NCBI GenBank assembly: GCA_964576115.1
Contig: CAZNUA010000011.1
Span: forward strand, 1-64,000
DNA from: CAYSYY01 sp964576115 [NCBI: uncultured Gemmatimonadota bacterium]
GTDB lineage: Bacteria > Blakebacterota > Blakebacteria > Blakebacterales
Direction: 5' to 3'
DNA: 64,000 nucleotides
Position 1 is the stretch's first letter, and every line of letters begins with the position of its first letter. The notes under the pieces are model-generated. The model saw only the letters and a program-made list of their open reading frames with translations. It did no database searches and was not told the origin of the DNA. The translations under genes and the position numbers were made by a program. Shown piece by piece: positions 23,462 to 35,072 of the stretch.

Positions 23462-24328
23462 TCAGAACTCCTCCCCGGGTGTGGGCAGCGCCCGGGCCTC
23501 ATCGCCAGCGGTGCTGCGGCGGGCGGCATCGATCGCCAGAACCTGGGTCAGGATGGCCCGCAGTTGATCGGGTGTGACCTGGGAGTCGGGATCGCAGAGT
23601 GCCGTCGGGGGATCGGGATGCACTTCGGCGAAGAATCCGGCCACCCCTGCACCGGCGGCGGCCCGGGCCAGCAGAGCGGCGTAGCGGCGCTCCCCCCCCG
23701 ACCGCTCCCCCGCCCCCCCCGGGAGCTGGGTGGAGTGAGCCAGGTCGAAGATCACCGGAGTGCCGTGGCGGGCCATCTCCTGCAGGCCCCGCATGTCGAC
23801 CACCAGATTGTTGTACCCGAAAGAGGTGCCCCGTTCGGTCACCAGAACGTTCTGATTGCCGGCCGAGGTGATTTTAGCGACCAGCGCGTGCATGCCGGCC
23901 GGGGCCATGAACTGCCCCTTCTTGATATTCACCGCCCGGCCGCTGCGGGCCGCGGCCAGGGCCAGCGGGGTCTGGCGGCAGAGAAAGGCCGGGATCTGCA
24001 GCAGGTCGGCGACGGCGGCCGCGGGAGCGATCTCGCCGGTCTCGTGCACGTCGGTTGTGACCGGGATACCGAAACGTTCAGCCGCTTCGGCCAGCACCGC
24101 CAGCCCGGCCTCGAGACCGGGACCGGCATACGAGGTGCCGCTCGACCGGTTGGCCTTGGCATAGGAGGACTTGAGAATGAACGGCACCCCGCATTCGGCG
24201 GCCAGAGCCACGAGTGCCTCGCAGGTCTCCATGACCAGCTCGCGCGACTCGATCACATCGGGCCCGGCAATCAGCACCGGGGGATGTTCTGCCCCGATCG
24301 GTATCGATCCGACTTTCACCTCCGCCAC
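23462..24328 (-). CDS. kdsA: Kdo-8-phosphate synthase with an unusual metal-site residue
   Basis: Condenses arabinose 5-phosphate with phosphoenolpyruvate. The 288-residue TIM barrel shows SSYAKANRSS, ITSAGNQNVLVTERGTSFGYNN, FDLAHSTQ and FFAEVHPDP. At the position that separates metal-dependent enzymes (Cys, GPCxIES) from metal-independent ones (Asn), this protein has Asp24 in IAGPDVIES; the codon is GAT. The rest of the metal set (His in DLAHS, Glu in AEVHPDP, a late Asp) is retained, so a metal enzyme with an Asp ligand is possible. Starts 6 bases after pyrG. Confidence 0.92.
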   Translation of the reverse strand: MAEVKVGSIPIGAEHPPVLIAGPDVIESRELVMETCEALVALAAECGVPFILKSSYAKANRSSGTSYAGPGLEAGLAVLAEAAERFGIPVTTDVHETGEIAPAAAVADLLQIPAFLCRQTPLALAAARSGRAVNIKKGQFMAPAGMHALVAKITSAGNQNVLVTERGTSFGYNNLVVDMRGLQEMARHGTPVIFDLAHSTQLPGGAGERSGGERRYAALLARAAAGAGVAGFFAEVHPDPPTALCDPDSQVTPDQLRAILTQVLAIDAARRSTAGDEARALPTPGEEF

Positions 24329-24334
24329 GATTGC

Positions 24335-26779
<2,445 letters not shown>

Positions 26780-26783
<4 letters not shown>

Positions 26784-27091
26784 AATCCGCTCTCCTCTTT
26801 CGCGGGCGGCAGCACCCGTGGCACGACGAAGAAGTCACCATCGGTCGCCGGGGCTCCGGCCAGCGCCTCTTCGGAACTCAATCCCTGCTCGACGAGATCG
26901 GGACGCAAGGCATTCACTCCGGCTGCATCGGGAGCGGCGTGCGCTCCGGTCCCGGGCTCGAACGGGGGGAGTTCGTCCACCCAGACGACGATCTGTTCGA
27001 GTTGCCGTTCCAGGGCGGTGATGTCTTCGGGAGCGATCTCGAGCCCGGCCAGAGCGGCCATGGTACGGACCGTTTCGGGATCGATCGGCAT
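26780..27091 (-). CDS. gatC: Asp/Glu-tRNA amidotransferase subunit C
   Basis: A 103-residue GatC, the small stabilising subunit of the GatCAB complex that makes Gln-tRNA or Asn-tRNA by transamidation. It shows the family features VRTMAALAGLEIAPEDI, LERQLEQIVVWVDEL and the late RPD segment with a C-terminal FFVVPRVL. GatA and GatB are not next to it. Its ATG shares a base with the uvrD stop (TGATG), and its stop overlaps the kdsB start. Confidence 0.9.
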
Positions 27092-29277
27092 CAGAGCACC
27101 TTCAGCCGGGCGTACCTGGCCATCAGCCGGCGGGTGCCGGCGTCGTGAAAAGCGACGATCAGACGCAGCTGCTCCCCTGTCCCCGACACTTCCAGGATCC
27201 GGCCGCGCCCCAGGATCGAATGCTCGACCTCCTGCCCCGGAACCAGCTCGGTGGGTGCATCCTGGTTCTCATTCTCGTAATCAGGGATCTCGGCCATGGC
27301 GGCATCCGTTCTCCGCTCTCCCCGCTGCCGGCTGCCGGCCCGGGCCACGGGATCCAGCCGCAACTGATCGATGGTCTGGACCAGTTCGGAGGGCAACTCC
27401 CCCAGGAACCGTGACGGGAGGCGGTCGAGAACGCTTCCCCAGCGCCTCCGGCGCCGGGCCCTGGCCAGGTAGAGTTCTTCCCGGGCCCGGGTCATTCCAA
27501 CGTAGCACAACCGGCGTTCTTCCTCCAGAGCCTCGGCGTCGGTGTCTTCACGCAAGATCGGGCAGAGTTCCTCTTCCAGACCGGTCATGAACACGATCGG
27601 GAACTCCAGCCCCTTGGCGGCATGCAGGGTCATCAGGGTGACGGCCGGCTCGGCTTCTTCCCATTCATCGATGTCGGTCAGCAGGCTCACCTCGGCCAGG
27701 AAGTCGGCCAGGCTGGCTTCGGCCCCGGCCCGTTCGCCGTACTCGTCGAGGGCCGAGAGAAGCTCACCGAGATTCTCCCGGCGAGCCTCGGCTTCGATCG
27801 TTCCCTCGGCGGCGAGCATGTCGAGATAGCCGCTTTCCTCCAAAAGCCCGCGGGCCAGTTCGGCCGGGGCTGTATCCTCCAGACGGGCCGTGAAGCGCTT
27901 GAGAATATCGACGAAGGCGGTCAGCCCGGGTCCCCCCCGCCCGATCACAGCGGCTGCGGCGGCCAGACCGTCGAGCGGATCGCCGGCCCATTCGGCCAGG
28001 TGACGCAGGATCCGGCCCAGGCTCACCTCTCCGATTCCGCGCCGGGGGGCCGCCAGCGCCCGGGCCAGGCTCACCGTATCCCGCGGGTTCACCAGGAGCC
28101 GGAGCCAGGCCAGAGTATCCTTGATCTCAGCCCGCTCGTAGAACCGCACTCCGCCCACGATGGTATATCCGAGACCGGCCTCGCGCAGGGCATGTTCGAA
28201 CTGACGCGATTGGCCGTTGGTGCGGTAGAGGATCACGATTTCGTACAGGTTGCGCCGTTCCTGGCGCACCTTGGCGGCGATGATGCGCGTCACGCCTCGG
28301 GCTTCCTCTTCGTCATTGATGAAAACCAGCTCGCGGACCGGCTCGCCGGTGCCGAGCTCGCTCCACAACCGGCGGCGATGCTGGCCGCTGTTCTGTTTGA
28401 TCAAACCCGAAGCCACGCCGAGAATGGTCGTGGTGGAGCGGTAGTTCTGATCGAGCACGACCACCCTGGCATCGGGGTAGTCACGTTCGAAATCGCGGAT
28501 GTTCCTGATATCGGCCCCCCGCCAGCTGTAGATGCTCTGATCGGGATCGCCGACCACGCACACCCCGCGGTGGACCGCAGCGAGAGACTTGATCAGCAGG
28601 TACTGGGGCCGGTTGGTGTCCTGGTATTCGTCGACGAGCACGTACCGATACCGTTCGGCGTAACGCCGGGCGATTGCAGGTTCTTCCTCGAAGAGACGGA
28701 CGGCATTGAGAAGCAGATCGTCGAAGTCCATGGCGTTGCGGTCACGCAAGGCCTGCTCGTAAGCGGCGTAGACCCGTCCGACGCCTTCATCGATCCAGTT
28801 CCCGGTGGTCCATCTCTGGGCCCCGGCTCCGGCCATCTCGTTTTTCGCCTGTCCGATACGCGCCCGCACCATACCGACGCTGAAGCTGCGTTCGGGAAGA
28901 CCCAGTTCCGAGATGAGCCGCTTGAGCAGGGTGCGGCTGTCGCTTTCGTCGTAGATCGAATAGCCCGGCGAGTATCCGAGCGTATCGCCGTGGCGGCGTA
29001 GCAGGCGGGCACAGAAAGAATGGAATGTACCGGCGGTGACCGCTTCACCGGCTTCACCGGCCAGGTCGCGCACCCGTCCGACCATCTCCCCGGCGGCCTT
29101 GTTGGTGAAGGTCACGGCCAGGATCTGCCAGGGCTCGATATCGGTCTCGGTAATCAGCCAGGCGATTTTGGCGGTCAGAACCCGGGTTTTCCCGCTGCCG
29201 GCTCCGGCGACGACGAGAAGGGGGGAATCAAGCCAGGTGACGGCTTCGCGCTGGTTTGGATTGAGTTCGATCCCCAT
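27091..29277 (-). CDS. pcrA: UvrD/PcrA-type DNA helicase
   Basis: A 728-residue superfamily 1A helicase for repair and replication restart. N-terminal LNPNQREAV, Walker A GAGSGKT at 25-31, LAVTFTNKAAGEM (Ia), DEYQDTNRPQY (II), GDPDQSIYSWRGAD (III), DQNYRSTTTIL (IV), VTLMTLHAAKGLEFPIVFMTG (V) and YVGMTRAREELYL (VI) are all present. The C-terminal 50 residues (GQEVEHSILGRGRILEV) form the PcrA tudor-like domain. It lies downstream of a terminator and begins the long leftward string. Confidence 0.96.
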   Translation of the reverse strand: MGIELNPNQREAVTWLDSPLLVVAGAGSGKTRVLTAKIAWLITETDIEPWQILAVTFTNKAAGEMVGRVRDLAGEAGEAVTAGTFHSFCARLLRRHGDTLGYSPGYSIYDESDSRTLLKRLISELGLPERSFSVGMVRARIGQAKNEMAGAGAQRWTTGNWIDEGVGRVYAAYEQALRDRNAMDFDDLLLNAVRLFEEEPAIARRYAERYRYVLVDEYQDTNRPQYLLIKSLAAVHRGVCVVGDPDQSIYSWRGADIRNIRDFERDYPDARVVVLDQNYRSTTTILGVASGLIKQNSGQHRRRLWSELGTGEPVRELVFINDEEEARGVTRIIAAKVRQERRNLYEIVILYRTNGQSRQFEHALREAGLGYTIVGGVRFYERAEIKDTLAWLRLLVNPRDTVSLARALAAPRRGIGEVSLGRILRHLAEWAGDPLDGLAAAAAVIGRGGPGLTAFVDILKRFTARLEDTAPAELARGLLEESGYLDMLAAEGTIEAEARRENLGELLSALDEYGERAGAEASLADFLAEVSLLTDIDEWEEAEPAVTLMTLHAAKGLEFPIVFMTGLEEELCPILREDTDAEALEEERRLCYVGMTRAREELYLARARRRRRWGSVLDRLPSRFLGELPSELVQTIDQLRLDPVARAGSRQRGERRTDAAMAEIPDYENENQDAPTELVPGQEVEHSILGRGRILEVSGTGEQLRLIVAFHDAGTRRLMARYARLKVL

Positions 29278-29291
29278 CGTTCTCCCCGGAA

Positions 29292-29328
29292 AGAAAAACC
29301 GGGCGACGGTTCACAGCCGTTCGCCCGG
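29292..29328 (-). terminator. Rho-independent terminator after the LysM gene
   Basis: Read leftward, CCGGGCGAACGG (29328-29317) pairs with CCGTCGCCCGG (29309-29299) around a 7-base loop with one bulged base, directly followed by TTTTTCTTT. It lies 53 bases after the LysM gene stop and 15 bases before the uvrD start codon, so it separates the two transcripts. Confidence 0.85.
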
Positions 29329-29380
29329 GGTTTCAATGTGCAGTTGCGGAGGGGAGAACGCTACGGAAAACCCCACTCCT

Positions 29381-30640
29381 CTACGGTGCCGGAAGACCGC
29401 CCGGCTCGGATCCGGCCGACGTGAACACCGAACGCCCGATCAACTGAACGCTGTCGCCGGCATCGATCTGGGCATCGGCGACATACAGGATCATGGCGGT
29501 GGCGGTCTGGTCGCCGACCGCGATCACCACTGCCCGGGCCAGCACCTGCTCGTAGAATCGCAGCCGCCCCCGCTCTTCCTGGGGCCGCGTCACGGCGTAG
29601 AGATCGCCGATCTGGAGCCCTTCTTCGTTCCCCCCGTCGATGAAGAGCATGTCATACGGATGCTGGTTGCCGACCGGTTTGGCCCGGGCCACGATGAAGC
29701 CCGTCCGACCTCCCTGAACAGGAATGAATTCCTTCCACGGCCGGGTGTCGACCCCGGGAGCGGGGATGACCCTGTCTCTGCGACCCACGGCATCGAAAAC
29801 CGCCACCAGGACACCCTGGCTGGTGCGGTTCTCGGTGTCGACGATCTCGATCACGCCCTTGACCTTGATGTGCCGCCCCAGGCGTTGACCCCATTCAGGG
29901 TGGCGCACCACATCCCCCTGGTCGACCACGATGAAAAGGTCGCCCGGCTCGGCCCGGTCCTCACCGATATCGATGAAAACCTGAGCGTAGAGCGACATAT
30001 TCATCTCAGCTCCCTCGCCGTCGATGATCTGTCCCTCAGGCCACTTGCGGGGATCGCCGATATAACCTGCCGCCAGCACGGCGCTCGATGACGCCAGCGG
30101 GAAGTAGTTGCGTTCCGAAGCCCGGAAACCGCTCACCCGCGCCTGCGGCACCATCTGCCCGGGCTCGGCTTCTGCCACTTCGGTGGTCTCGGGTTCGGTA
30201 CTGGCCGGCTCCGGCTCCGGCGCCGCAGGCTCGGGTTCGGATTCAGGGACCGGTATCTGTTCGGCCTGCTCCTGCAGAACCTGCAGCCCCGTTTCCCGGT
30301 CGGGCCAGACCTCTTCGAAGCTGAGAATGATCGGGGGCCCGCCGCCGACGGGGAACCAGATCTTCTGTCCCGGATAGATCCAGTGGGGGTCGGCGATGCC
30401 CTCCCGGTTGGCCCGGTGGATCTCGGGCCAGAGCCAGGGGTCGTTCAGATACCGGCCGCAGAGATCCCAGAGGGTATCGCCCGGGACGACGGTATGAAGC
30501 GAACCGCGGGTAGTATCAGTTCCGGCGGTCGAAGTCCCCTGCGCAACGACCGTGACCGGTAGAGCCGCGAGCGGCAGAATCAGGAACAGCGCCAATACCG
30601 CCGTTCTGACCCGCGGGACACGATTGGACACCGATTTCAC
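29381..30640 (-). CDS. LysM-domain envelope protein
   Basis: A 419-residue exported protein. Residues 1-33 are a signal sequence or anchor (VLALFLILPLAALPVTVVAQ). Residues 49-97 are one LysM peptidoglycan-binding domain (HTVVPGDTLWDLCGRYLNDP to WIYPGQKIWFP). A Pro/Glu-rich linker follows (about 120-165), then a 240-residue domain of unknown function with repeated beta-rich segments. The start GTG at 30640 has GAGGAGG 8 bases upstream; the open frame reaches 100 codons further but without coding character. Similar LysM-plus-unknown proteins are common in FCB bacteria and probably organise the cell wall. Confidence 0.85.
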   Translation of the reverse strand: MKSVSNRVPRVRTAVLALFLILPLAALPVTVVAQGTSTAGTDTTRGSLHTVVPGDTLWDLCGRYLNDPWLWPEIHRANREGIADPHWIYPGQKIWFPVGGGPPIILSFEEVWPDRETGLQVLQEQAEQIPVPESEPEPAAPEPEPASTEPETTEVAEAEPGQMVPQARVSGFRASERNYFPLASSSAVLAAGYIGDPRKWPEGQIIDGEGAEMNMSLYAQVFIDIGEDRAEPGDLFIVVDQGDVVRHPEWGQRLGRHIKVKGVIEIVDTENRTSQGVLVAVFDAVGRRDRVIPAPGVDTRPWKEFIPVQGGRTGFIVARAKPVGNQHPYDMLFIDGGNEEGLQIGDLYAVTRPQEERGRLRFYEQVLARAVVIAVGDQTATAMILYVADAQIDAGDSVQLIGRSVFTSAGSEPGGLPAP

Positions 30641-30725
30641 CTCATCCACCTCCTCAGGAGGACAGGGGGACGCCCCCGAATACGGCCGGGGAGACCCACA
30701 GAGGTACGTTGAGGGCCAGATATGT

Positions 30726-30755
30726 ATCATACTCCTTTTCGGCCCCGGATTGCAA
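30726..30755 (-). promoter_or_regulatory. Sigma-70-type promoter for the LysM gene
   Basis: On the minus strand TTGCAA (30755-30750) and TATGAT (30731-30726) are separated by 18 bases. The -10 matches 5 of 6 consensus positions and the -35 matches 4 of 6. It lies about 85 bases upstream of the LysM start codon and 10 bases after the end of the phosphohexomutase gene, which marks a transcription unit boundary. Confidence 0.6.
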
Positions 30756-30764
30756 CGGGTCTGC

Positions 30765-32168
30765 TCAGTGGCCGCTTCCGCCGCCGGTGAGGTCCGCGAT
30801 GGCCACCGAGGGAAAATCACGTAATACGGTCGTGAATTCGGCCCGCACCCGTTCCAGTGCCGCCTCATCGCGCCCCTCGAACCGCAGCACGATGACCGGC
30901 TGAGTGTTGGAGGCCCGCACCAGCCCCCAGCCGTCTTCAAAGATCACCCGGGCGCCGTCGATATCCACCACCTCGACGTCATCGCGGGCCAGGAAGCGGT
31001 CCCGCACCTGTTCCACGACGCCGAATTTGTCCTCGTCGGCACAGCTGACTCTGATTTCGGGGGTCGAGGCGTAGGCCGGTATCTCGGCCACCATCTCGTC
31101 CAGGGGGCGGTTGGACCGGTCGAGAATACCCAGCAGGCGGGCGGCGGCATAAATGGCGTCATCGAAACCGTACCAGCCTTCGGCGAAGAACATATGACCG
31201 CTCATTTCGCCCGCCACTGGAACCCCGGAACGCTTCATTTCGGCTTTGATGAGCGAGTGGCCGGTCTTCCACATGTGGGGCACCCCACCGCTGGCCCGGA
31301 TATACTCCACCAGTCCCTGACTGCACTTGACATCGAAGAGAATTTTCTGTTCCCCCAGCCGCTCGAGCACGTCGGCGGCATAGATCGCCAGGAGCTGATC
31401 TCCGAAGAGCAACCTGCCGTGACGATCCACAACCCCGATCCGGTCACCGTCACCGTCGAAACCGATGCCGAGTTCGGCCTCCCCCGCGGTCACAGCGGCC
31501 TGCAGGTCGGCCATGAATGCGGGGACGGTCGGATCGGCCAGATGGTTGGGGAAGGTACCGTCCGGCTCGCAGTACAGGGCCTCGACCCGGCATCCCAGTT
31601 CGGTCAGGAGTTCGCGGGCCGTCGGGCCGGCGATGCCGTTGCCGGCATCGATCACGATCTGCGGCGGCCGCGTGAGCGAGATCCGCCCTGTCACCGCGGC
31701 CCGGTAGGCCTCGAGAATGTCGACCGGGACGAGCGAACCTTCACCGCTCTCGAAAGCGCGCTCATCGATCGCCTCGCGCAGGCCCTGGATCATGAGGCCG
31801 TAGACCGAAGCCCGGCGCAGAGTCATCTTGAAGCCGTTGTACTCGGCCGGGTTGTGCGAACCGGTCACTTGAATCCCGCCGTCGGTCTCGAGATGCACTT
31901 CGGCGAAGTAGAGCACCGGCGTGGGAACAGCTCCCAGATCGAGCACCTCGAGCCCGCTTGCCACCAGGCCCTCTCCCACCGCCCGGTGCAGGCGGGGACC
32001 GCTCAAGCGGGCGTCGCGGCCCAGAACCACACGGGTGCCCTTGTCGCGCCGCACCAGCGTGCCGTATGCCCGTCCGATCTCAAAGCCGGTTTCGTCGGTC
32101 AGATCGGTGTCGGCGACGCCGCGAATGTCGTATTCCCTGAAAATGTGCGGATTCATCATCTCCCCCAT
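30765..32168 (-). CDS. Phosphomannomutase/phosphoglucomutase
   Basis: A 467-residue alpha-D-phosphohexomutase that interconverts hexose 1- and 6-phosphates for surface sugars. FREYDIRGVADTDL opens the first domain, TGSHNPAEYNGFK has the phosphoserine S104, FDGDGDRIG binds the metal, GEMSGHMFFAE is the sugar-binding loop and VRASNTQPVIVLRFEG is the phosphate-binding loop. This set fits the bifunctional PMM/PGM (AlgC/ManB) group. Three ATG codons cluster at the start (M1, M4, M5) and I cannot choose between them. Confidence 0.92.
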   Translation of the reverse strand: MGEMMNPHIFREYDIRGVADTDLTDETGFEIGRAYGTLVRRDKGTRVVLGRDARLSGPRLHRAVGEGLVASGLEVLDLGAVPTPVLYFAEVHLETDGGIQVTGSHNPAEYNGFKMTLRRASVYGLMIQGLREAIDERAFESGEGSLVPVDILEAYRAAVTGRISLTRPPQIVIDAGNGIAGPTARELLTELGCRVEALYCEPDGTFPNHLADPTVPAFMADLQAAVTAGEAELGIGFDGDGDRIGVVDRHGRLLFGDQLLAIYAADVLERLGEQKILFDVKCSQGLVEYIRASGGVPHMWKTGHSLIKAEMKRSGVPVAGEMSGHMFFAEGWYGFDDAIYAAARLLGILDRSNRPLDEMVAEIPAYASTPEIRVSCADEDKFGVVEQVRDRFLARDDVEVVDIDGARVIFEDGWGLVRASNTQPVIVLRFEGRDEAALERVRAEFTTVLRDFPSVAIADLTGGGSGH

Positions 32169-32241
32169 CAGTCCGGAGTGTTCCGATCCGGCGCCCGGGG
32201 AACCGGGCCGAAACCGTGCCGGCCCGGATCGCCGGCGGGTC

Positions 32242-34659
32242 TCACAGGCACTTGAGGATCACGAGGGTCAGATCGTCGCTCTGGGAACGATCGCCGGTGA
32301 AGCTGAGCACCTCGCGATAGATCTCGTCGCGGATTTCGCGGGCCGCCAGGTAGGAACGGTCGCGCAGGATGCTTCTGAGCCGCTCCTCGCCGAACTCTTC
32401 GTCCCGTTGGTTCAGAGCCTCGGTCACCCCGTCGGTGTAGATCGTGAGGACATCGCCCGGTTCGATCTTCACCCGCCCTTCTTCGTAGGCGGCATTTTCG
32501 ATGACCCCCACCAGCAGGCCCCCCTTCTCGAGGACGAGCTGTTCCCCCGAAGTCCGGGTCAGAATTGGGAAGTTATGCCCGGCATTGACGTATGTCAGCA
32601 ACTGCCCGGGAAGGTCATACTCGGCCAGAAAGAGGGTGATGAATTTTTCAGGGCTGGTGGAGCGGTAGATGACGGTGTTCACCTTGCCGGCCGCGACGGC
32701 CAGTTCCGGCTGGGTCTCATAGACCGCACGCAGGGTGGCCTGCAGGCTGGCCATGAGCAGGGCCGCCGGGGTGCCCTTGCCGGAGACATCCCCGACCACC
32801 ATCAGTACTTTTTCGATCTCTTCTTCTTCGTCGGGGGGAGTAACGAGGAAATCGAAGTAATCCCCCCCGATCTCGCGGCTGGGCAGGTTAATGGCTGAAA
32901 TCTCGAAGCTGGGTCCGCGGGGAAAGCGGTCGGGCAGCAGGGTCTGCTGGATTTCCCGGGCAACCGCCAGCTCTTCCCTGATCCGTTCCTGCTCGAGCCG
33001 CTCTTCATGCAGCCAGGCGTTCTCGACCGCCACTGCAACCTGGCTGGCCAGGACCGCCAGCAGGGTCAGTTCCTCGGAGTTGAAGCCGGTATCGGCGAGC
33101 TTGCGCCCCAGGGTGATCACACCCACCAGTTCCTGACGCTGTCGCAGGGGGATGAGCAGATGGGGAGTGAGTCCCTGGAGGACCACTTCGGTCGTGCCGC
33201 TTTCCTCGAGCTCTTCCTGCACCAGCTCGAACCGTACCGGGCCGGTTGTGCGGGCCAGGATCTCGGCCACCGGATCACCTTTCCGGAAGATGGCCCGGCC
33301 CGGCCCCGTGGGAGCCCGACGCCGCAGGTCGAGCAGGGCGTCCTCGGGACGCTCGGCGATGGCGAGATCGTCCTCCTCGAGAGCCTTCGGAGGTTTGAGG
33401 GCCCATTCTTTCTGCTTCAGGGGCGGCGGTCCACGCCGGATGAAGCGGTACGCACCGGTCTTGCGCTCGAGCAGGATGATCGCCGCTTCGTCCACCAGAA
33501 AAGCCCGCTCCAGCGTCTGGTATGTCGCCCGCATCAGCGAATCCATGTCGAGGATGCCGATGATGTTCGTCACACTTTGCTGCAGCACGTTGCGGTAGTC
33601 TGTCTCGTCGCGGATGAAGAAGCGGTCTACCAGCAACTCGATCCGGCCCTGCAGCGGCTGGAAGGCGAGCACCGCGATGACCAGAAAGATGATCATGACG
33701 AAGCTGTTCGACTCATCGGCCGTACCGGCCAGGGAGAGATAGAGGTCGGAGAACCACTTGAAGAGCAGGAAGAAGAATCCGACCACCACCCCGGTGGCGG
33801 CCGAATAAATCAGACCGCGCTTGGCCAGAACCTGCACGTCGAGGAACTGATGTCTGATGATCACCCAGGCGATCGCTCCGCATCCCACGACCAGGGCCAC
33901 GCTGAGCATGATCGCCGAGATCCACTCCGGCATCCGCAGGAAGGGCAGGAAAACGGGCAGAATCTGCACCACGATATAGATCCCGACGCTGACGCCGATA
34001 CCGAGCTGCAGGATCGAAACCTGGATCTGCAGCTTGCGGTTCTCCAGGCTCCGGCGTGTCCGTCGCAGAATGAGCAGGGCGATCGCGACATACAGAACGT
34101 TGACCGCCGACCAGAGCTCGATGTGGGCGCTGTAGATGACCTGGAAGAGGTTGCTCAGCAGAACCCCCGCGAAACGCAGTACCGCAATGAAAGGCCCGAG
34201 CAGGCCCCGGCCCCCACCGAGGTCGCGTAGCTCCAGAATGTCGGGATACACCAGAACCAGAATGACCAGCAGCAGGTGCAGCACGTACGGCAGGTAGAGC
34301 ACGATCCAGAGTCGCGGGTGGCGGCGGATGACGTCGTTCTCGCGCGGGAAGATGAGACTGAAGAGAACCAGGGTCGGGAAGAATAATTCCCAGATGACCG
34401 TGAACTCGCGCAGGTTGTGCAGGCTGATGACAGTCTCGGCCGCGGCGGCTGCGTCGGTGGCGGCCCCGGCTGTATCGGGTGTCACCAGCGAGGCCCCGAG
34501 CGCACCCAGAAGAGATCCGAGCCCCCCGAAAATAAGCATGGCCGCCGTAGTGCGGTTCAGACGGCGCCCGGGCCCCTCCCGTACGATCACCACTCCGAGC
34601 AGGATCAGGAGAAGACCGCTCGCCAGGAATATCCCGACCTGCAGCCCGTGCAGTGACAT
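32242..34659 (-). CDS. Membrane PP2C-type (SpoIIE/RsbU) serine phosphatase with GAF domain
   Basis: An 805-residue sensor phosphatase. About ten membrane helices (residues 8-350) are followed by a GAF-like domain (about 365-555, VNTIIGILDMDSLMRATYQ to AVENAWLHEERL), a short coiled linker with AREIQQTLLPDRFP, and the PP2C catalytic domain with GGDYFDF, GDVSGKGTPAALLM, YVNAGHNFP, YTDGVTEA and SDDLTLVIL. RsbU-type phosphatases dephosphorylate STAS proteins. The STAS and kinase genes are directly upstream (2 bases from the kinase stop), so this is the input end of a partner switch. Confidence 0.92.
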   Translation of the reverse strand: MSLHGLQVGIFLASGLLLILLGVVIVREGPGRRLNRTTAAMLIFGGLGSLLGALGASLVTPDTAGAATDAAAAAETVISLHNLREFTVIWELFFPTLVLFSLIFPRENDVIRRHPRLWIVLYLPYVLHLLLVILVLVYPDILELRDLGGGRGLLGPFIAVLRFAGVLLSNLFQVIYSAHIELWSAVNVLYVAIALLILRRTRRSLENRKLQIQVSILQLGIGVSVGIYIVVQILPVFLPFLRMPEWISAIMLSVALVVGCGAIAWVIIRHQFLDVQVLAKRGLIYSAATGVVVGFFFLLFKWFSDLYLSLAGTADESNSFVMIIFLVIAVLAFQPLQGRIELLVDRFFIRDETDYRNVLQQSVTNIIGILDMDSLMRATYQTLERAFLVDEAAIILLERKTGAYRFIRRGPPPLKQKEWALKPPKALEEDDLAIAERPEDALLDLRRRAPTGPGRAIFRKGDPVAEILARTTGPVRFELVQEELEESGTTEVVLQGLTPHLLIPLRQRQELVGVITLGRKLADTGFNSEELTLLAVLASQVAVAVENAWLHEERLEQERIREELAVAREIQQTLLPDRFPRGPSFEISAINLPSREIGGDYFDFLVTPPDEEEEIEKVLMVVGDVSGKGTPAALLMASLQATLRAVYETQPELAVAAGKVNTVIYRSTSPEKFITLFLAEYDLPGQLLTYVNAGHNFPILTRTSGEQLVLEKGGLLVGVIENAAYEEGRVKIEPGDVLTIYTDGVTEALNQRDEEFGEERLRSILRDRSYLAAREIRDEIYREVLSFTGDRSQSDDLTLVILKCL

Positions 34660-34661
34660 GG

Positions 34662-35072
34662 TTACCTCTTCGTGAGCACCATCTCCACCCGGGTGCCCTG
34701 CGACGAAGGCCGGACTTTCACCTCATCCATCAAAGATTCGAGGATGAGCAGCCCCCGTCCGTTTGGTTTGGTGATATTCTCCGGTGCCAGAGGATCGGCA
34801 ACAGCCTGGAGATCGAAACCGTTCCCCTGATCGGTCACCACAATCCGGATGGATGAATCGGAACAGTCGAATCTGATGGTAACGAACTTGTCGGGCTCGA
34901 GTTTGTTCCCGTGCAGAACGGCGTTATTGACGGCCTCGGTGACGGCAATACAGAGATCGGCACGGATTCCCTGGCCCAGGTTGCACTGCCGGGCGATCTT
35001 TTCGGTCAGCCGCTCGGCTTTGACGACGGCATTGAGGCGGCTCCGATACCGCTTGGTGATGACTTTCTTCAT
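34662..35072 (-). CDS. RsbW-like serine kinase/anti-sigma factor
   Basis: A 136-residue GHKL ATPase-fold protein. The N box is CIAVTEAVNNAVLHGN, the G1 box VTDQGNGFD and the G2 box NGRGLLILESLMDEV. It should phosphorylate the STAS protein encoded just upstream (4-base overlap) and, when the STAS protein is free, release its own target. No sigma factor gene is next to it, so the target could be a sigma factor elsewhere or a different protein. Confidence 0.92.
   Translation of the reverse strand: MKKVITKRYRSRLNAVVKAERLTEKIARQCNLGQGIRADLCIAVTEAVNNAVLHGNKLEPDKFVTIRFDCSDSSIRIVVTDQGNGFDLQAVADPLAPENITKPNGRGLLILESLMDEVKVRPSSQGTRVEMVLTKR

Noticed and set aside
27622-29001. Rightward 459-residue frame
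   Set aside because: It is antisense to the well-supported uvrD/pcrA gene and its composition is that of a shadow frame.
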